From contig NZ_BMTU01000011.1 in the NCBI RefSeq assembly GCF_014649835.1, positions 62,001-126,000 of the forward strand: a stretch of DNA of 64,000 bases, read 5' to 3'. The notes under the pieces are model-generated. The model saw only the letters and a list, made by a program, of their open reading frames with translations, was not told the origin of the DNA and did not search any database. Source of the stretch: Streptomyces pilosus. Lineage in GTDB: Bacteria; Actinomycetota; Actinomycetes; Streptomycetales; Streptomycetaceae. Both the position numbers and the translations under genes were made by a program. Of the stretch, positions 16,473 to 23,763 are shown one piece after another; the first letter of the stretch is position 1; every line of letters starts with the position of its first letter.

Positions 16473-17182
16473 CAGGAGGCCCCGGCCGCGGGTGTGTCGC
16501 CGGTGGGGGCGCCTCCCGTGGCGGGCGGCGGGCCCGGGGCCTCCGGAGGGCCGGACGGCGTCTGCGGCGGCTCGGCGGGCGGGGTGGGCTCGGGCGTTCC
16601 CGGCGGGGGTTCGGGGGCGGACGGGTCGTCCGGGGGCGGCGGCACGGGGTCGGTTCCCGGTGCGGACGGGTCGTCGGGGGCGGGGGCGGAGGGCTCGTCC
16701 GGTGCGGGCGCGTCGGGTTCCTGCGGCGTCTGCGGGTCCGCGGGCGGCTCCGGTTCGGCCGGCACCGGGTCGCCGGGGACGGGTGGCGTGACGGGGGCGA
16801 GCTGCGGGCCGCCGGGGGCGGTGAGGGGCACGAGCAGGGAGCCCGGGCCGACCGCCGTGCCGGCGTCGCCGACTCCGCCCCGCTCCGGGTCGAGCACACC
16901 GCTGGGCGGCCGGGGACCGTCGTCCCGGCCCTGTCGCTCCGGTGCGGTCGGCGCCGTGGACTCGCCGGGCAGGGGCGGGAGCAGGGCGTCCGGCGCGAAG
17001 GGCGTCGCCCCCAGGAGGCTCAGCCCCAGCACCGCCAGGTACGCGGCCGCCGTCCCGGCCACGCCGTATCCGGCCCGCCGGAGCACCCGCGCGCGCCTGC
17101 CGGTGGAGTCGACGAACACGGGGAGGCTCGGATCAGCGGGCGAGCCGATCCCCGTCTGTCCGGAATCGTCCTGACTCCGCAT
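16472..17182 (-). CDS. Proline-rich single-pass membrane protein
   Basis: A 236-aa protein with no recognised enzyme domain. Basic residues 29-37 (GRRARVLRR) precede one transmembrane helix (about 39-59). The rest (about 65-236) is a low-complexity, acidic, Pro-rich extracytoplasmic region with repeated DDPSAP/DEPSAP units and PPEPxTP stretches, typical of wall-spanning or spacer regions. It is the first gene of a two-gene operon with the deacetylase/GT2 fusion (TGATG overlap). It may be an accessory or anchoring partner for the exported polysaccharide, but this rests on context only. Confidence 0.75.
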   Translation of the reverse strand: MRSQDDSGQTGIGSPADPSLPVFVDSTGRRARVLRRAGYGVAGTAAAYLAVLGLSLLGATPFAPDALLPPLPGESTAPTAPERQGRDDGPRPPSGVLDPERGGVGDAGTAVGPGSLLVPLTAPGGPQLAPVTPPVPGDPVPAEPEPPADPQTPQEPDAPAPDEPSAPAPDDPSAPGTDPVPPPPDDPSAPEPPPGTPEPTPPAEPPQTPSGPPEAPGPPPATGGAPTGDTPAAGAS

Positions 17183-17211
17183 GAGGCCAGCGTACGCCCG
17201 GACGGGGCGGC

Positions 17212-17664
17212 CTACGCGGGCGATCCCGACGAGAAGCGCCGCAGCAGCGGGGACAGCACCAGCACGGACTTCGTCCGCTCGACGAACGGCTCCCCCGCGA
17301 TGCGCTCCAGGACCCTCTCGAAGTGGCGCATGTCGGAGGCGAAGACCTGGGCGACCGCGTCGGCGTCGCCGGTGACGGTGGAGGCGGCCACGACCTCCTG
17401 GTAGCGCTCCAGGCCCCGCTGGATGGTCTCCGGGGAGGTGTTGCTGCGGCAGTAGATCTCGACGAACCCCTCCGTCTCCCAGCCGAGGGCGGCGGGGTCC
17501 ACCCGTACGGTGAACCCGGTGATGGCCCCGGTGGCGCGCAGCCGGTCCACCCGGCGCTTCACGGCGGGCGCGGAGAGGCCGATCATCTGGCCGATGTCCG
17601 CGTAGGAGCGGCGGGCGTCCTCGGCGAGGGCGTGCACGATGCGTTCGTCGAGATCGTTCAGCAC
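17212..17664 (-). CDS. Lrp/AsnC family transcriptional regulator
   Basis: A 150-aa protein of the usual family size. GTG 17664 opens VLNDLDERIVHALAEDARRS, the standard Lrp start. The HTH is at about residues 20-42 (YADIGQMIGLSAPAVKRRVD), followed by the ligand-binding RAM domain (about 65-145) with the VTGDADAV motif. It lies 10 bp downstream of the amino-acid permease on the same strand, so it is probably co-transcribed and may sense the transported amino acid. The ribosome-binding site is weak, consistent with readthrough or coupling. Repeats upstream of the permease gene are candidate targets. Confidence 0.9.
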   Translation of the reverse strand: MLNDLDERIVHALAEDARRSYADIGQMIGLSAPAVKRRVDRLRATGAITGFTVRVDPAALGWETEGFVEIYCRSNTSPETIQRGLERYQEVVAASTVTGDADAVAQVFASDMRHFERVLERIAGEPFVERTKSVLVLSPLLRRFSSGSPA

Positions 17665-17674
17665 TGCGGGTGGT

Positions 17675-19156
17675 TCACTTCGCTTCTGAGGGGGCCGGTG
17701 CGGCCGCGAGCCGGGAGCGGCGGTAGCCGTACAGGAAGTAGAACACGAGCCCGGCGGCCATCCAGACACCGAAGACCACCCAGGTGACGGTGGACAGGCT
17801 GCCCATCATCCACAGGCAGAACGCGAAGCCGACGGCGGGCAGCACCGGCGACAGCGGCACCCGGAAGGTGCGCGGCATCTCGGGGCGGCTCCGGCGCAGG
17901 ACCACGACGGCCACGTTGACCAGCGCGAAGGCGAACAGGGTGCCGATGCTGGTGGCGTCGGCGAGCTGGCCGAGCGGGATCGCGGCGGCCAGCACGCCGC
18001 AGAAGAGGGAGACGATCAGGGTGTTGGTGCGGGGCGTGCCGGTCTTCGGGCTGACCCTGCCGAACACCTTGGGCACCAGCCCGTCCCGGGACATGGCGAA
18101 CAGGATGCGGGTCTGGCCGTAGAGCACGGTCAGGACGACGCTGGCGATGGCGATGACGGCGCAGAACGCCAGCAGGGTGCCCCAGAAGGTCTGGCCGGTG
18201 ACGTCGCTCATGATCTGGGCGAGGGACGCCTCGGAGTCGGTGAACTGCTGCCAGGGCTTGGCACCCACGGCGACGGCGGCGACCAGGACGTACAGGGCGG
18301 TGATGATGGCGAGGGACAGCAGGATCGCGCGGGGCAGGTCGCGCTGGGCGTTCCTGGCCTCCTCACCGGCGGTGGAGGCGGCGTCGAAGCCGATGTACGA
18401 GAAGAACAGCGTCGCCCCGGCGGCGCTGACACCGGCCATGCCGAGCGGCATGAAGTTCTCGTAGTTGCCGGAGCGGAAGCCCTGGACGCCGATGGCGCAG
18501 AACAGCACCAGGGCGCCGATCTTCACGATCACCATGACGGTGTTGGCGCGGGCGGACTCGCGGGCGCCGCCCATCAGGAAGGCCATGGCGAGCAGGACGA
18601 CGATCAGCGCGGGCAGGTTGAAGATGCCGCCGTCGCCCGGCGGGGCGGACAGCGCGGCCGGGATCGTGACGCCGATGGTGCCGTCGAGGAGTTCGTTGAG
18701 GTACTCGCCCCAGCCGACGGCGACGGCGGCGACCGAGACGCCGTACTCCAGCATCAGGCACCAGCCGCAGACCCAGGCGATCAGTTCACCCATCGTTGCG
18801 TACGCATACGAGTAGGAGGAGCCGGAGACGGGGATGGTGCCGGCCAGCTCGGCGTAGGAGAGGGCCGAGAAGAGGGCCGTCAGGCCGGCTATGACGAAGG
18901 ACAGCGTGACGGCGGGACCCGCCTTGGGGACGGCCTCGCCGAGGACGACGAAGATGCCGGTGCCGAGGGTGGCACCGATGCTGATCATGGTCAGCTGCCA
19001 CAGCCCGAGGGAGCGGCGCAGCGAGCCTCCCTCGCCCTGGCCACCCTCGGCGACCAGGTGTTCCACGGGCTTGCGGCGCATGAGGCGCGCGCCGGTCCCC
19101 GGGGACTGAGAGGCGGCGGGGCCGCCGTTGTGCGGGGGTGCGCCTTGGTCGAGCAC
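17675..19156 (-). CDS. APC-superfamily amino-acid permease
   Basis: A 493-aa membrane protein of the amino acid-polyamine-organocation superfamily, cationic amino-acid transporter (CAT/YfnA)-like, with 12 or more helices. Helix 1 holds MISIGATLGTGIFVVLG, the substrate-binding GxGIF region; other hallmarks are YAELAGTIPVSGSSYSYAY and FFSYIGFDAASTAGEE. GTG 19156 is chosen because AAGGAG lies 8 nt upstream; an internal ATG at 19081 lacks one. Uptake of amino acids is expected, and the subgroup and nearby lysine-degradation genes make a cationic amino acid plausible but unproven. The Lrp gene follows after 10 bp. Confidence 0.9.
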   Translation of the reverse strand: MLDQGAPPHNGGPAASQSPGTGARLMRRKPVEHLVAEGGQGEGGSLRRSLGLWQLTMISIGATLGTGIFVVLGEAVPKAGPAVTLSFVIAGLTALFSALSYAELAGTIPVSGSSYSYAYATMGELIAWVCGWCLMLEYGVSVAAVAVGWGEYLNELLDGTIGVTIPAALSAPPGDGGIFNLPALIVVLLAMAFLMGGARESARANTVMVIVKIGALVLFCAIGVQGFRSGNYENFMPLGMAGVSAAGATLFFSYIGFDAASTAGEEARNAQRDLPRAILLSLAIITALYVLVAAVAVGAKPWQQFTDSEASLAQIMSDVTGQTFWGTLLAFCAVIAIASVVLTVLYGQTRILFAMSRDGLVPKVFGRVSPKTGTPRTNTLIVSLFCGVLAAAIPLGQLADATSIGTLFAFALVNVAVVVLRRSRPEMPRTFRVPLSPVLPAVGFAFCLWMMGSLSTVTWVVFGVWMAAGLVFYFLYGYRRSRLAAAPAPSEAK

Positions 19157-19264
19157 GCGCTGACTCCTTCGTCGCTGCCGTTCTTCCGCGGCAGGGACCG
19201 ACGGCGTCCCGCGACAGCCGGGACCCGTCGAGCGGGGTCCACGCCGCACCACGTACAGCGCGTA

Positions 19265-19360
19265 ACCCTACGAGGTTCTTCGTTGCTCCTGAAATGCAGC
19301 AACCTTGCGCACCACCGCATGATCATTGCGTTCCCCGGGGCGAGGCGGGTGTTCGTTGCG
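19265..19360 (-). promoter_or_regulatory. Permease promoter with four phased CNTTGC repeats
   Basis: On the minus strand a good -10 box TAGGGT (complement of 19265-19270) has a weak -35 TTCAGG 17 bp upstream. The plus strand carries CGTTGC at 19281, CCTTGC at 19303, CATTGC at 19324 and CGTTGC at 19354, spaced 22, 21 and 30 bp. GTTGCT (19282-19287) and AGCAAC (19298-19303) also form an inverted repeat across the -35 box. This layout matches Lrp/AsnC proteins, which wrap DNA by binding phased degenerate sites. The leader from about 19258 to the start codon shows no further clear element. Confidence 0.5.
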
Positions 19361-19408
19361 CGGACCCTGTGGGCCGCCGCACACCCGCCCCGTCGCGAGG
19401 CGGACCCG

Positions 19409-20860
19409 TCAGTTCCAGCTGGCGTGCAGGGGCTTGCCCTCGGCGTAGCCGGCGGCGCTCTGGACACCGACGACGGCCTTCTCCGCGAACTCCTCCAGCG
19501 AGGCGGCGCCCGCGTAGGTGCAGGAGGAGCGGACGCCCGCGATGATCGAGTCGATCAGGTCCTCCACTCCGGGGGAGACCGGGTCGAGGAACATGCGGGA
19601 GGTGGAGATGCCCTCTTCGAACAGCGCCTTGCGGGCCCGGTCGTAGGCGGACTCCTCGGAGGTGCGGTTGCGCACCGCACGCGCGGAGGCCATGCCGTAG
19701 GACTCCTTGTAGGGGCGGCCGTCGGCGTCGTGCTGGAGGTCGCCGGGGGACTCGTAGGTCCCGGCGAACCAGGAGCCGATCATGACGTTGGACGCGCCGG
19801 CCGCGAGCGCCATAGCCACGTCGCGCGGGTGGCGGACACCGCCGTCGGCCCACACGTGCTTGCCGTACTTCCGCGCCTCGGCGGCGCACTCCAGGACGGC
19901 GGAGAACTGGGGCCGGCCGACGCCGGTCATCATGCGGGTGGTGCACATGGCGCCGGGTCCCACGCCGACCTTGACGATGTCGGCGCCCGCCTCGATCAGG
20001 TCGCGGACGCCCTCGGCGGAGACGATGTTGCCCGCGACGACCGGCACCCGCGGGTCGAGGTCGCGCACCAGCTTGACGGCACTGATCATCGACTCCTGGT
20101 GGCCGTGCGCGGTGTCGATGACGAGCGTGTCCACGCCGGCCCGCAGCAGTTGCTCGGCCTTGCCCGCCACGTCGCCGTTGATGCCGACGGCGGCGGCGAT
20201 GCGGAGCCGGCCCTGCGCGTCGGTGGCCGGGGTGTAGAGGGTGGCGCGCAGGGCGCCCTTGCGGGTGAGGATGCCGGCGAGGCGGCCGTCCTTGTCCACG
20301 GCGGGCGCGTAGCGGCGGTTGGCGGCGTCGAGGGTGTGGAAGGCCTCGCCCGGGTCCATGTCCGCGTCGATGAGGATGAGGTCCTTCGACATGACCTCTT
20401 CGAGCTGGGTGAAGCGGTCCACGCCGGACAGGTCGGTGTCGGTGACCACGCCGACCGGCCGGTGTCCGTCGTCGACGACGACGCCCGCGTTGTGCGCGCG
20501 CTTGGGCAGCAGGGCGAGCGCGTCCGCGACGGTCTGGTGCGGGGCCAGCACGATGGGGGTGTCGAGGACCAGGTGGCGGCCCTTCACCCAGGAGACGACC
20601 TCGGCGACGACCTCGATCGGGATGTCCTGCGGTATGACCACGAGCCCGCCGCGCCGGGCCACGGTCTCGGCCATGCGGCGTCCGGCGATGGCGGTCATGT
20701 TGGCGACGACGAGCGGGATCGTGGTGCCCGTGCCGTCCGGGGAGCTGAGGTCCACGCCCTGCCGCGAGCCGACCGCGGAGCGGCTCGGCACCATGAAGAC
20801 GTCGTCGTACGTCAGGTCGTACGCGGGCTGGATGTCGTTGAGGAAACGCACGTGCTGCAC
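19409..20860 (-). CDS. guaB1: GuaB1-type IMPDH-family protein, probable GMP reductase
   Basis: A 483-aa TIM-barrel protein with a CBS-domain pair inserted at about residues 95-215. The nucleotide loop and catalytic cysteine are present (GVGPGAMCTTRMMTGVG). The mobile flap differs from true IMP dehydrogenases: after ESYGMASARAV there is no SSDRYFQ-type Arg-Tyr pair, which IMPDH needs for hydrolysis. Actinobacterial GuaB1 proteins with this layout have been shown in mycobacteria to be GMP reductases (GMP to IMP and ammonia), with CBS domains for nucleotide control. That role is favoured; many databases call it IMP dehydrogenase. GTG 20860 has only a weak ribosome-binding site. Confidence 0.85.
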   Translation of the reverse strand: MQHVRFLNDIQPAYDLTYDDVFMVPSRSAVGSRQGVDLSSPDGTGTTIPLVVANMTAIAGRRMAETVARRGGLVVIPQDIPIEVVAEVVSWVKGRHLVLDTPIVLAPHQTVADALALLPKRAHNAGVVVDDGHRPVGVVTDTDLSGVDRFTQLEEVMSKDLILIDADMDPGEAFHTLDAANRRYAPAVDKDGRLAGILTRKGALRATLYTPATDAQGRLRIAAAVGINGDVAGKAEQLLRAGVDTLVIDTAHGHQESMISAVKLVRDLDPRVPVVAGNIVSAEGVRDLIEAGADIVKVGVGPGAMCTTRMMTGVGRPQFSAVLECAAEARKYGKHVWADGGVRHPRDVAMALAAGASNVMIGSWFAGTYESPGDLQHDADGRPYKESYGMASARAVRNRTSEESAYDRARKALFEEGISTSRMFLDPVSPGVEDLIDSIIAGVRSSCTYAGAASLEEFAEKAVVGVQSAAGYAEGKPLHASWN

Positions 20861-20958
20861 ATCCCAGTCGATCAGAGGTGGCCCCCGGACAGGTCAGCCA
20901 GGGGGAAGAGCACGTACTTCATTGTCCCATGCCGAGCCGGGCGTCCCCCCCGGTCGGA

Positions 20959-21312
20959 TCATCCATGCTGGTCAGAGCGGTGCTCGGAGGAACCTCCAAG
21001 GGCGAGTGCCACGGTGAGGGACGGGGTGCGGTCCGCCGCCTCGGCGAACACCTCCCGCGCGGTCGCCCACTCCTCGGGGCGCGCCTCGGCGTACGGCCGC
21101 CAGCCGTGCACCACGATCAGCAGCCCCCGCTCCACCGCGCCCTCGGGCCACACGGTGTGGTCGGCGAGGCAGTCCACCAGGGCGTCCCAGTTGCGGCCGA
21201 ACCAGTCGGGCAGGTCCAGGGCGCGGGCGCAGCGGTCCATCAGGCCCGCCTTGTCGGTGACGCCGTCGAGGCCGAGTGCGACCACGAACCGGCCGCCGAG
21301 TTCGTGGGTCAT
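20959..21312 (-). CDS. Barstar-family ribonuclease inhibitor
   Basis: A 117-aa cytosolic protein with the barstar fold pattern: VVALGLDGVTDKAGLMDRCARAL, then PDWFGRNWDALVDCL, the conserved inhibitor helix region (barstar has YFGxNLDALWDxL), and a C-terminal strand. Its ATG overlaps the stop of the upstream RNase gene by 4 bp (ATGA), so inhibitor and enzyme are made from one message by coupling. It is predicted to bind and block the RNase active site in the cytoplasm before export. The Asp and Trp positions that contact barnase are maintained in type. Confidence 0.88.
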   Translation of the reverse strand: MTHELGGRFVVALGLDGVTDKAGLMDRCARALDLPDWFGRNWDALVDCLADHTVWPEGAVERGLLIVVHGWRPYAEARPEEWATAREVFAEAADRTPSLTVALALGGSSEHRSDQHG

Positions 21313-21695
21313 CTCAGGACCGCCGTGAACGATGCGTAGTGGTCGTCGGTGTAGAACGTCTCGCCGTCCCGGCCGGTGACGATGCGCCGGGCCCCGCGGT
21401 CGTCCGACCCGGGGGTCCGCACGGTGTACTCGCGGTAGTAGCCGCGCTTCTGCTGGGGCAGCAGCCCCTCGAAGTTGCCGAAGACGGCGCCGTCCTGCGC
21501 GTACGGGAAGGGCCCGCCCTCGTCGACGAGGTCCACGGTGCGCTGCGCCTCGGCGGGCAGATCGGCCTCCTGAACGGTGGCCATGCCGTCGGCCCACGCC
21601 GGCACCCCGCCGTCGTCACCGGCGGACGAGCAGCCGGCCAGCAGGACGAGCAGGCAGGCCAGGAGACGCGGGAGCAGGGCCCGTCTCAGCACCAT
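21309..21695 (-). CDS. RNase Sa-like guanyl-specific ribonuclease, predicted lipoprotein
   Basis: A 128-aa precursor. The basic N-terminus and hydrophobic core end in a lipobox (LLAGC, Cys22), so the product should be lipid-anchored outside the membrane. From about residue 40 it aligns by eye with Streptomyces RNase Sa: GPFPYAQDGAVF, YYREYTV, RRIVTG, DDHYASF. Catalytic residues are Glu89, Arg104 and His119. The two cysteines of the RNase Sa disulfide are absent (TVQEADLP replaces TVCxSxLP, and the terminal Cys is missing). It cleaves RNA 3' of guanosine by family knowledge. The barstar gene follows with a 4-bp overlap. Confidence 0.9.
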   Translation of the reverse strand: MVLRRALLPRLLACLLVLLAGCSSAGDDGGVPAWADGMATVQEADLPAEAQRTVDLVDEGGPFPYAQDGAVFGNFEGLLPQQKRGYYREYTVRTPGSDDRGARRIVTGRDGETFYTDDHYASFTAVLR

Positions 21696-21735
21696 GCGGT
21701 CGATGCTGCCAGGCCCGCTTCCGCGTCACCCGCCG

Positions 21736-22755
21736 TCAGGGGCCATCCGGGTCCGCGCGGTTGAGGGCCGACCGCGGGGCCGGCCCGGCCGTCATCAGGT
21801 AGTCCGCGGCCGACGTGTCCGTCACCAGGCTGGTGACCAGTCCGGAGCGCAGTACGGCGTCGATCGCGGGGCCCTTGCGCTGCCCGCCCGCGATGGCGAC
21901 GACCTCCGGGACGCGGCGCAACTGGTCCGTCTTGACCGTGATGCAGCGCTCCCCGAGGTCCCGGCCGACGCGGCGGCCCTCGGCGTCGAAGAGGTGCGCG
22001 GACATCTCGGCGGCGACCCCGAGGGAGGCGTAGTGGGCCCGCTCCTCGTCGCTGAGCATGTCGTGCACCGTGGAGATGCCCGGCTCCCAGGAACCGATGG
22101 AGACGCAGGCGACGGTGACCTTGTCGAAGTACTCGAAGGCCCGCGCGATGCCCGTCTGGTGGCGCAGCGCCTGCGCGGTGGCCGCGTCGGGCAGCAGCAT
22201 CGGCGCGTAGATGGGGTGGGCGTCGCCGCCCGACACCTGCGCGGCGCGTCGTACGGCCTCCACCGAGCCGCGCTCCGCGGTCCCGGCGTCGTAGACGCCC
22301 GTGAGCTGCACGACCGTGCAGGGCGGCAGCCGGTCCAGGGCCGCCGCCATGTGGATGGTGGACCGGCCCCAGGCCAGCCCCAGCACATCCCCTTCGTTGA
22401 CCAGCTCGCCGAGCAGGTCGGCGGCCACCTCTCCCAGGTTCTCGGGGTCGGGTGTCTCCGCGGCCTCGGCCGGCGACTCGACCACGACGGCGTGCCTGAG
22501 GCCGTAGCGGGCGCGGAGCGCGTCGGAGCGCTCGGCGTCCAGCTCGGCCGGCACACGGATCTCGATCCGTACGAGATCCCGTTCGAGGGCGGTCTCCAGG
22601 ACCCGGGCCACCTTGAAGCGGCTGACGCCGAACTCCTCGGCGATCTGGATCTTGGATTTCCCCTCGAGGTAGAAGCGGCGGGCCATGGCCGCCGCCTGCA
22701 CCAGCTCAGCGGGTCCCATCCGCATGGCTGACCGGCCCGCCGACATACCCGACAC
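21736..22755 (-). CDS. SorC/DeoR-type sugar-binding transcriptional regulator
   Basis: A 339-aa regulator. GTG 22755 is preferred because GAGGAG (complement of 22762-22767) lies 6 nt before it; a GTG at 22779 has none. The N-terminal HTH is near residues 22-45 (KSKIQIAEEFGVSRFKVARVL). The remainder is the SorC sugar-binding domain, related to phosphosugar isomerases, with GLAWGRSTIHMAAAL. It probably responds to a phosphorylated sugar. It stands 102 bp upstream of rpe on the other side of the RNase operon; a link to pentose-phosphate metabolism is possible but unproven. Confidence 0.88.
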   Translation of the reverse strand: MSGMSAGRSAMRMGPAELVQAAAMARRFYLEGKSKIQIAEEFGVSRFKVARVLETALERDLVRIEIRVPAELDAERSDALRARYGLRHAVVVESPAEAAETPDPENLGEVAADLLGELVNEGDVLGLAWGRSTIHMAAALDRLPPCTVVQLTGVYDAGTAERGSVEAVRRAAQVSGGDAHPIYAPMLLPDAATAQALRHQTGIARAFEYFDKVTVACVSIGSWEPGISTVHDMLSDEERAHYASLGVAAEMSAHLFDAEGRRVGRDLGERCITVKTDQLRRVPEVVAIAGGQRKGPAIDAVLRSGLVTSLVTDTSAADYLMTAGPAPRSALNRADPDGP

Positions 22756-22857
22756 GGCGATCTCCTCACTGCTGTTCACACTCTGGATTCGCCGTTCATC
22801 CTTGCAGATCCGGCGCGGTCGATCAGCCCTGCCGGGCGCCGTTCACGTTCCTGACGC

Positions 22858-23544
22858 TCAGTGGTCGCATGCCCACGCCGCCTTGGCCGTCGCGGCCTCC
22901 GCCTGGTTGCGCAGTGCACGTACCGCCTCGGCCGGGTCCGACGCCCCGTACACGGCGGATCCCGCCACGAAGACGTCGGCGCCGGCGTCGGCACACCGCT
23001 CGATGGTGGAGGCCGAGACTCCGCCGTCGACCTGGAGCCAGAGCTCCAGGCCGTGCCTGCTGATCAGCTCACGGGTGCGGCGGATCTTCGGCAGCATGAT
23101 GTCGAGGAACGCCTGCCCGCCGAAGCCTGGTTCAACCGTCATGATCAGCAGCATGTCGAGCTCGGGGAGCAGGTCCTCGTAGGGCTCGACGGGGGTGGCG
23201 GGCTTGAGCGCCATGGAGGCGCGGGCGCCCTTGGCCCGGATCTCGCGCGCGAGCCTCACGGGCGCGGCGGCGGCCTCGACGTGGAAGGTGACCGACCCCG
23301 CTCCGGCCTCCACGTACTGCGGGGCCCAGCGGTCGGGGGCCTCGATCATCAGGTGGCAGTCCAGCGGCGTGTCCGTCGCCCGGGCCAGCGACTCCACGAC
23401 CGGCACGCCGAGCGTGAGGTTGGGGACGAAATGGTTGTCCATCACGTCGACGTGGAGCCAGTCGGCTCCCTCGACCGCCTTCGCCTCGTCCGCGAGGCGG
23501 GCGAAGTCGGCGGACAGGATGCTGGGGTTGATCTGCGGGGCCAT
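22858..23544 (-). CDS. rpe: Ribulose-phosphate 3-epimerase
   Basis: A 228-aa TIM-barrel enzyme interconverting D-ribulose 5-phosphate and D-xylulose 5-phosphate in the pentose phosphate pathway. The start MAPQINPSILSADFARL, the metal/catalytic strand HVDVMDNHFVPN, the HLMI strand, TVEPGFGGQ and QVDGGVS are all present, with Asp residues in the second and DGG motifs acting in catalysis. It follows rsmB with a 219-bp gap. That gap (23545-23763) is GC-rich and shows no convincing hairpin or promoter. Confidence 0.96.
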   Translation of the reverse strand: MAPQINPSILSADFARLADEAKAVEGADWLHVDVMDNHFVPNLTLGVPVVESLARATDTPLDCHLMIEAPDRWAPQYVEAGAGSVTFHVEAAAAPVRLAREIRAKGARASMALKPATPVEPYEDLLPELDMLLIMTVEPGFGGQAFLDIMLPKIRRTRELISRHGLELWLQVDGGVSASTIERCADAGADVFVAGSAVYGASDPAEAVRALRNQAEAATAKAAWACDH

Positions 23545-23763
23545 GCCCCCAAGACTGCCATGCCGCACGGGGCTTGCGTGCAGCGGTGCCACGGCCCGCA
23601 CGGGCAGGGGGCCGGCCCTCCTGCCCGGGCGGGCCCGCGGACCCCGCCCGGCCCGTCCCCGTGCCCCGCGCGGGCACCACGGCACCCGCCCGCCGGCCCG
23701 CCCGCACCGAGCGGAGACCGGACCTGCCCGCGCTCCGGGGGCGCCCCGGAGCCCGGGCCGTGG

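Noticed and set aside
19409..20860. Calling this gene the IMP dehydrogenase of guanine synthesis
   Set aside because: The flap lacks the Arg-Tyr pair and the GuaB1-type layout points to GMP reductase.
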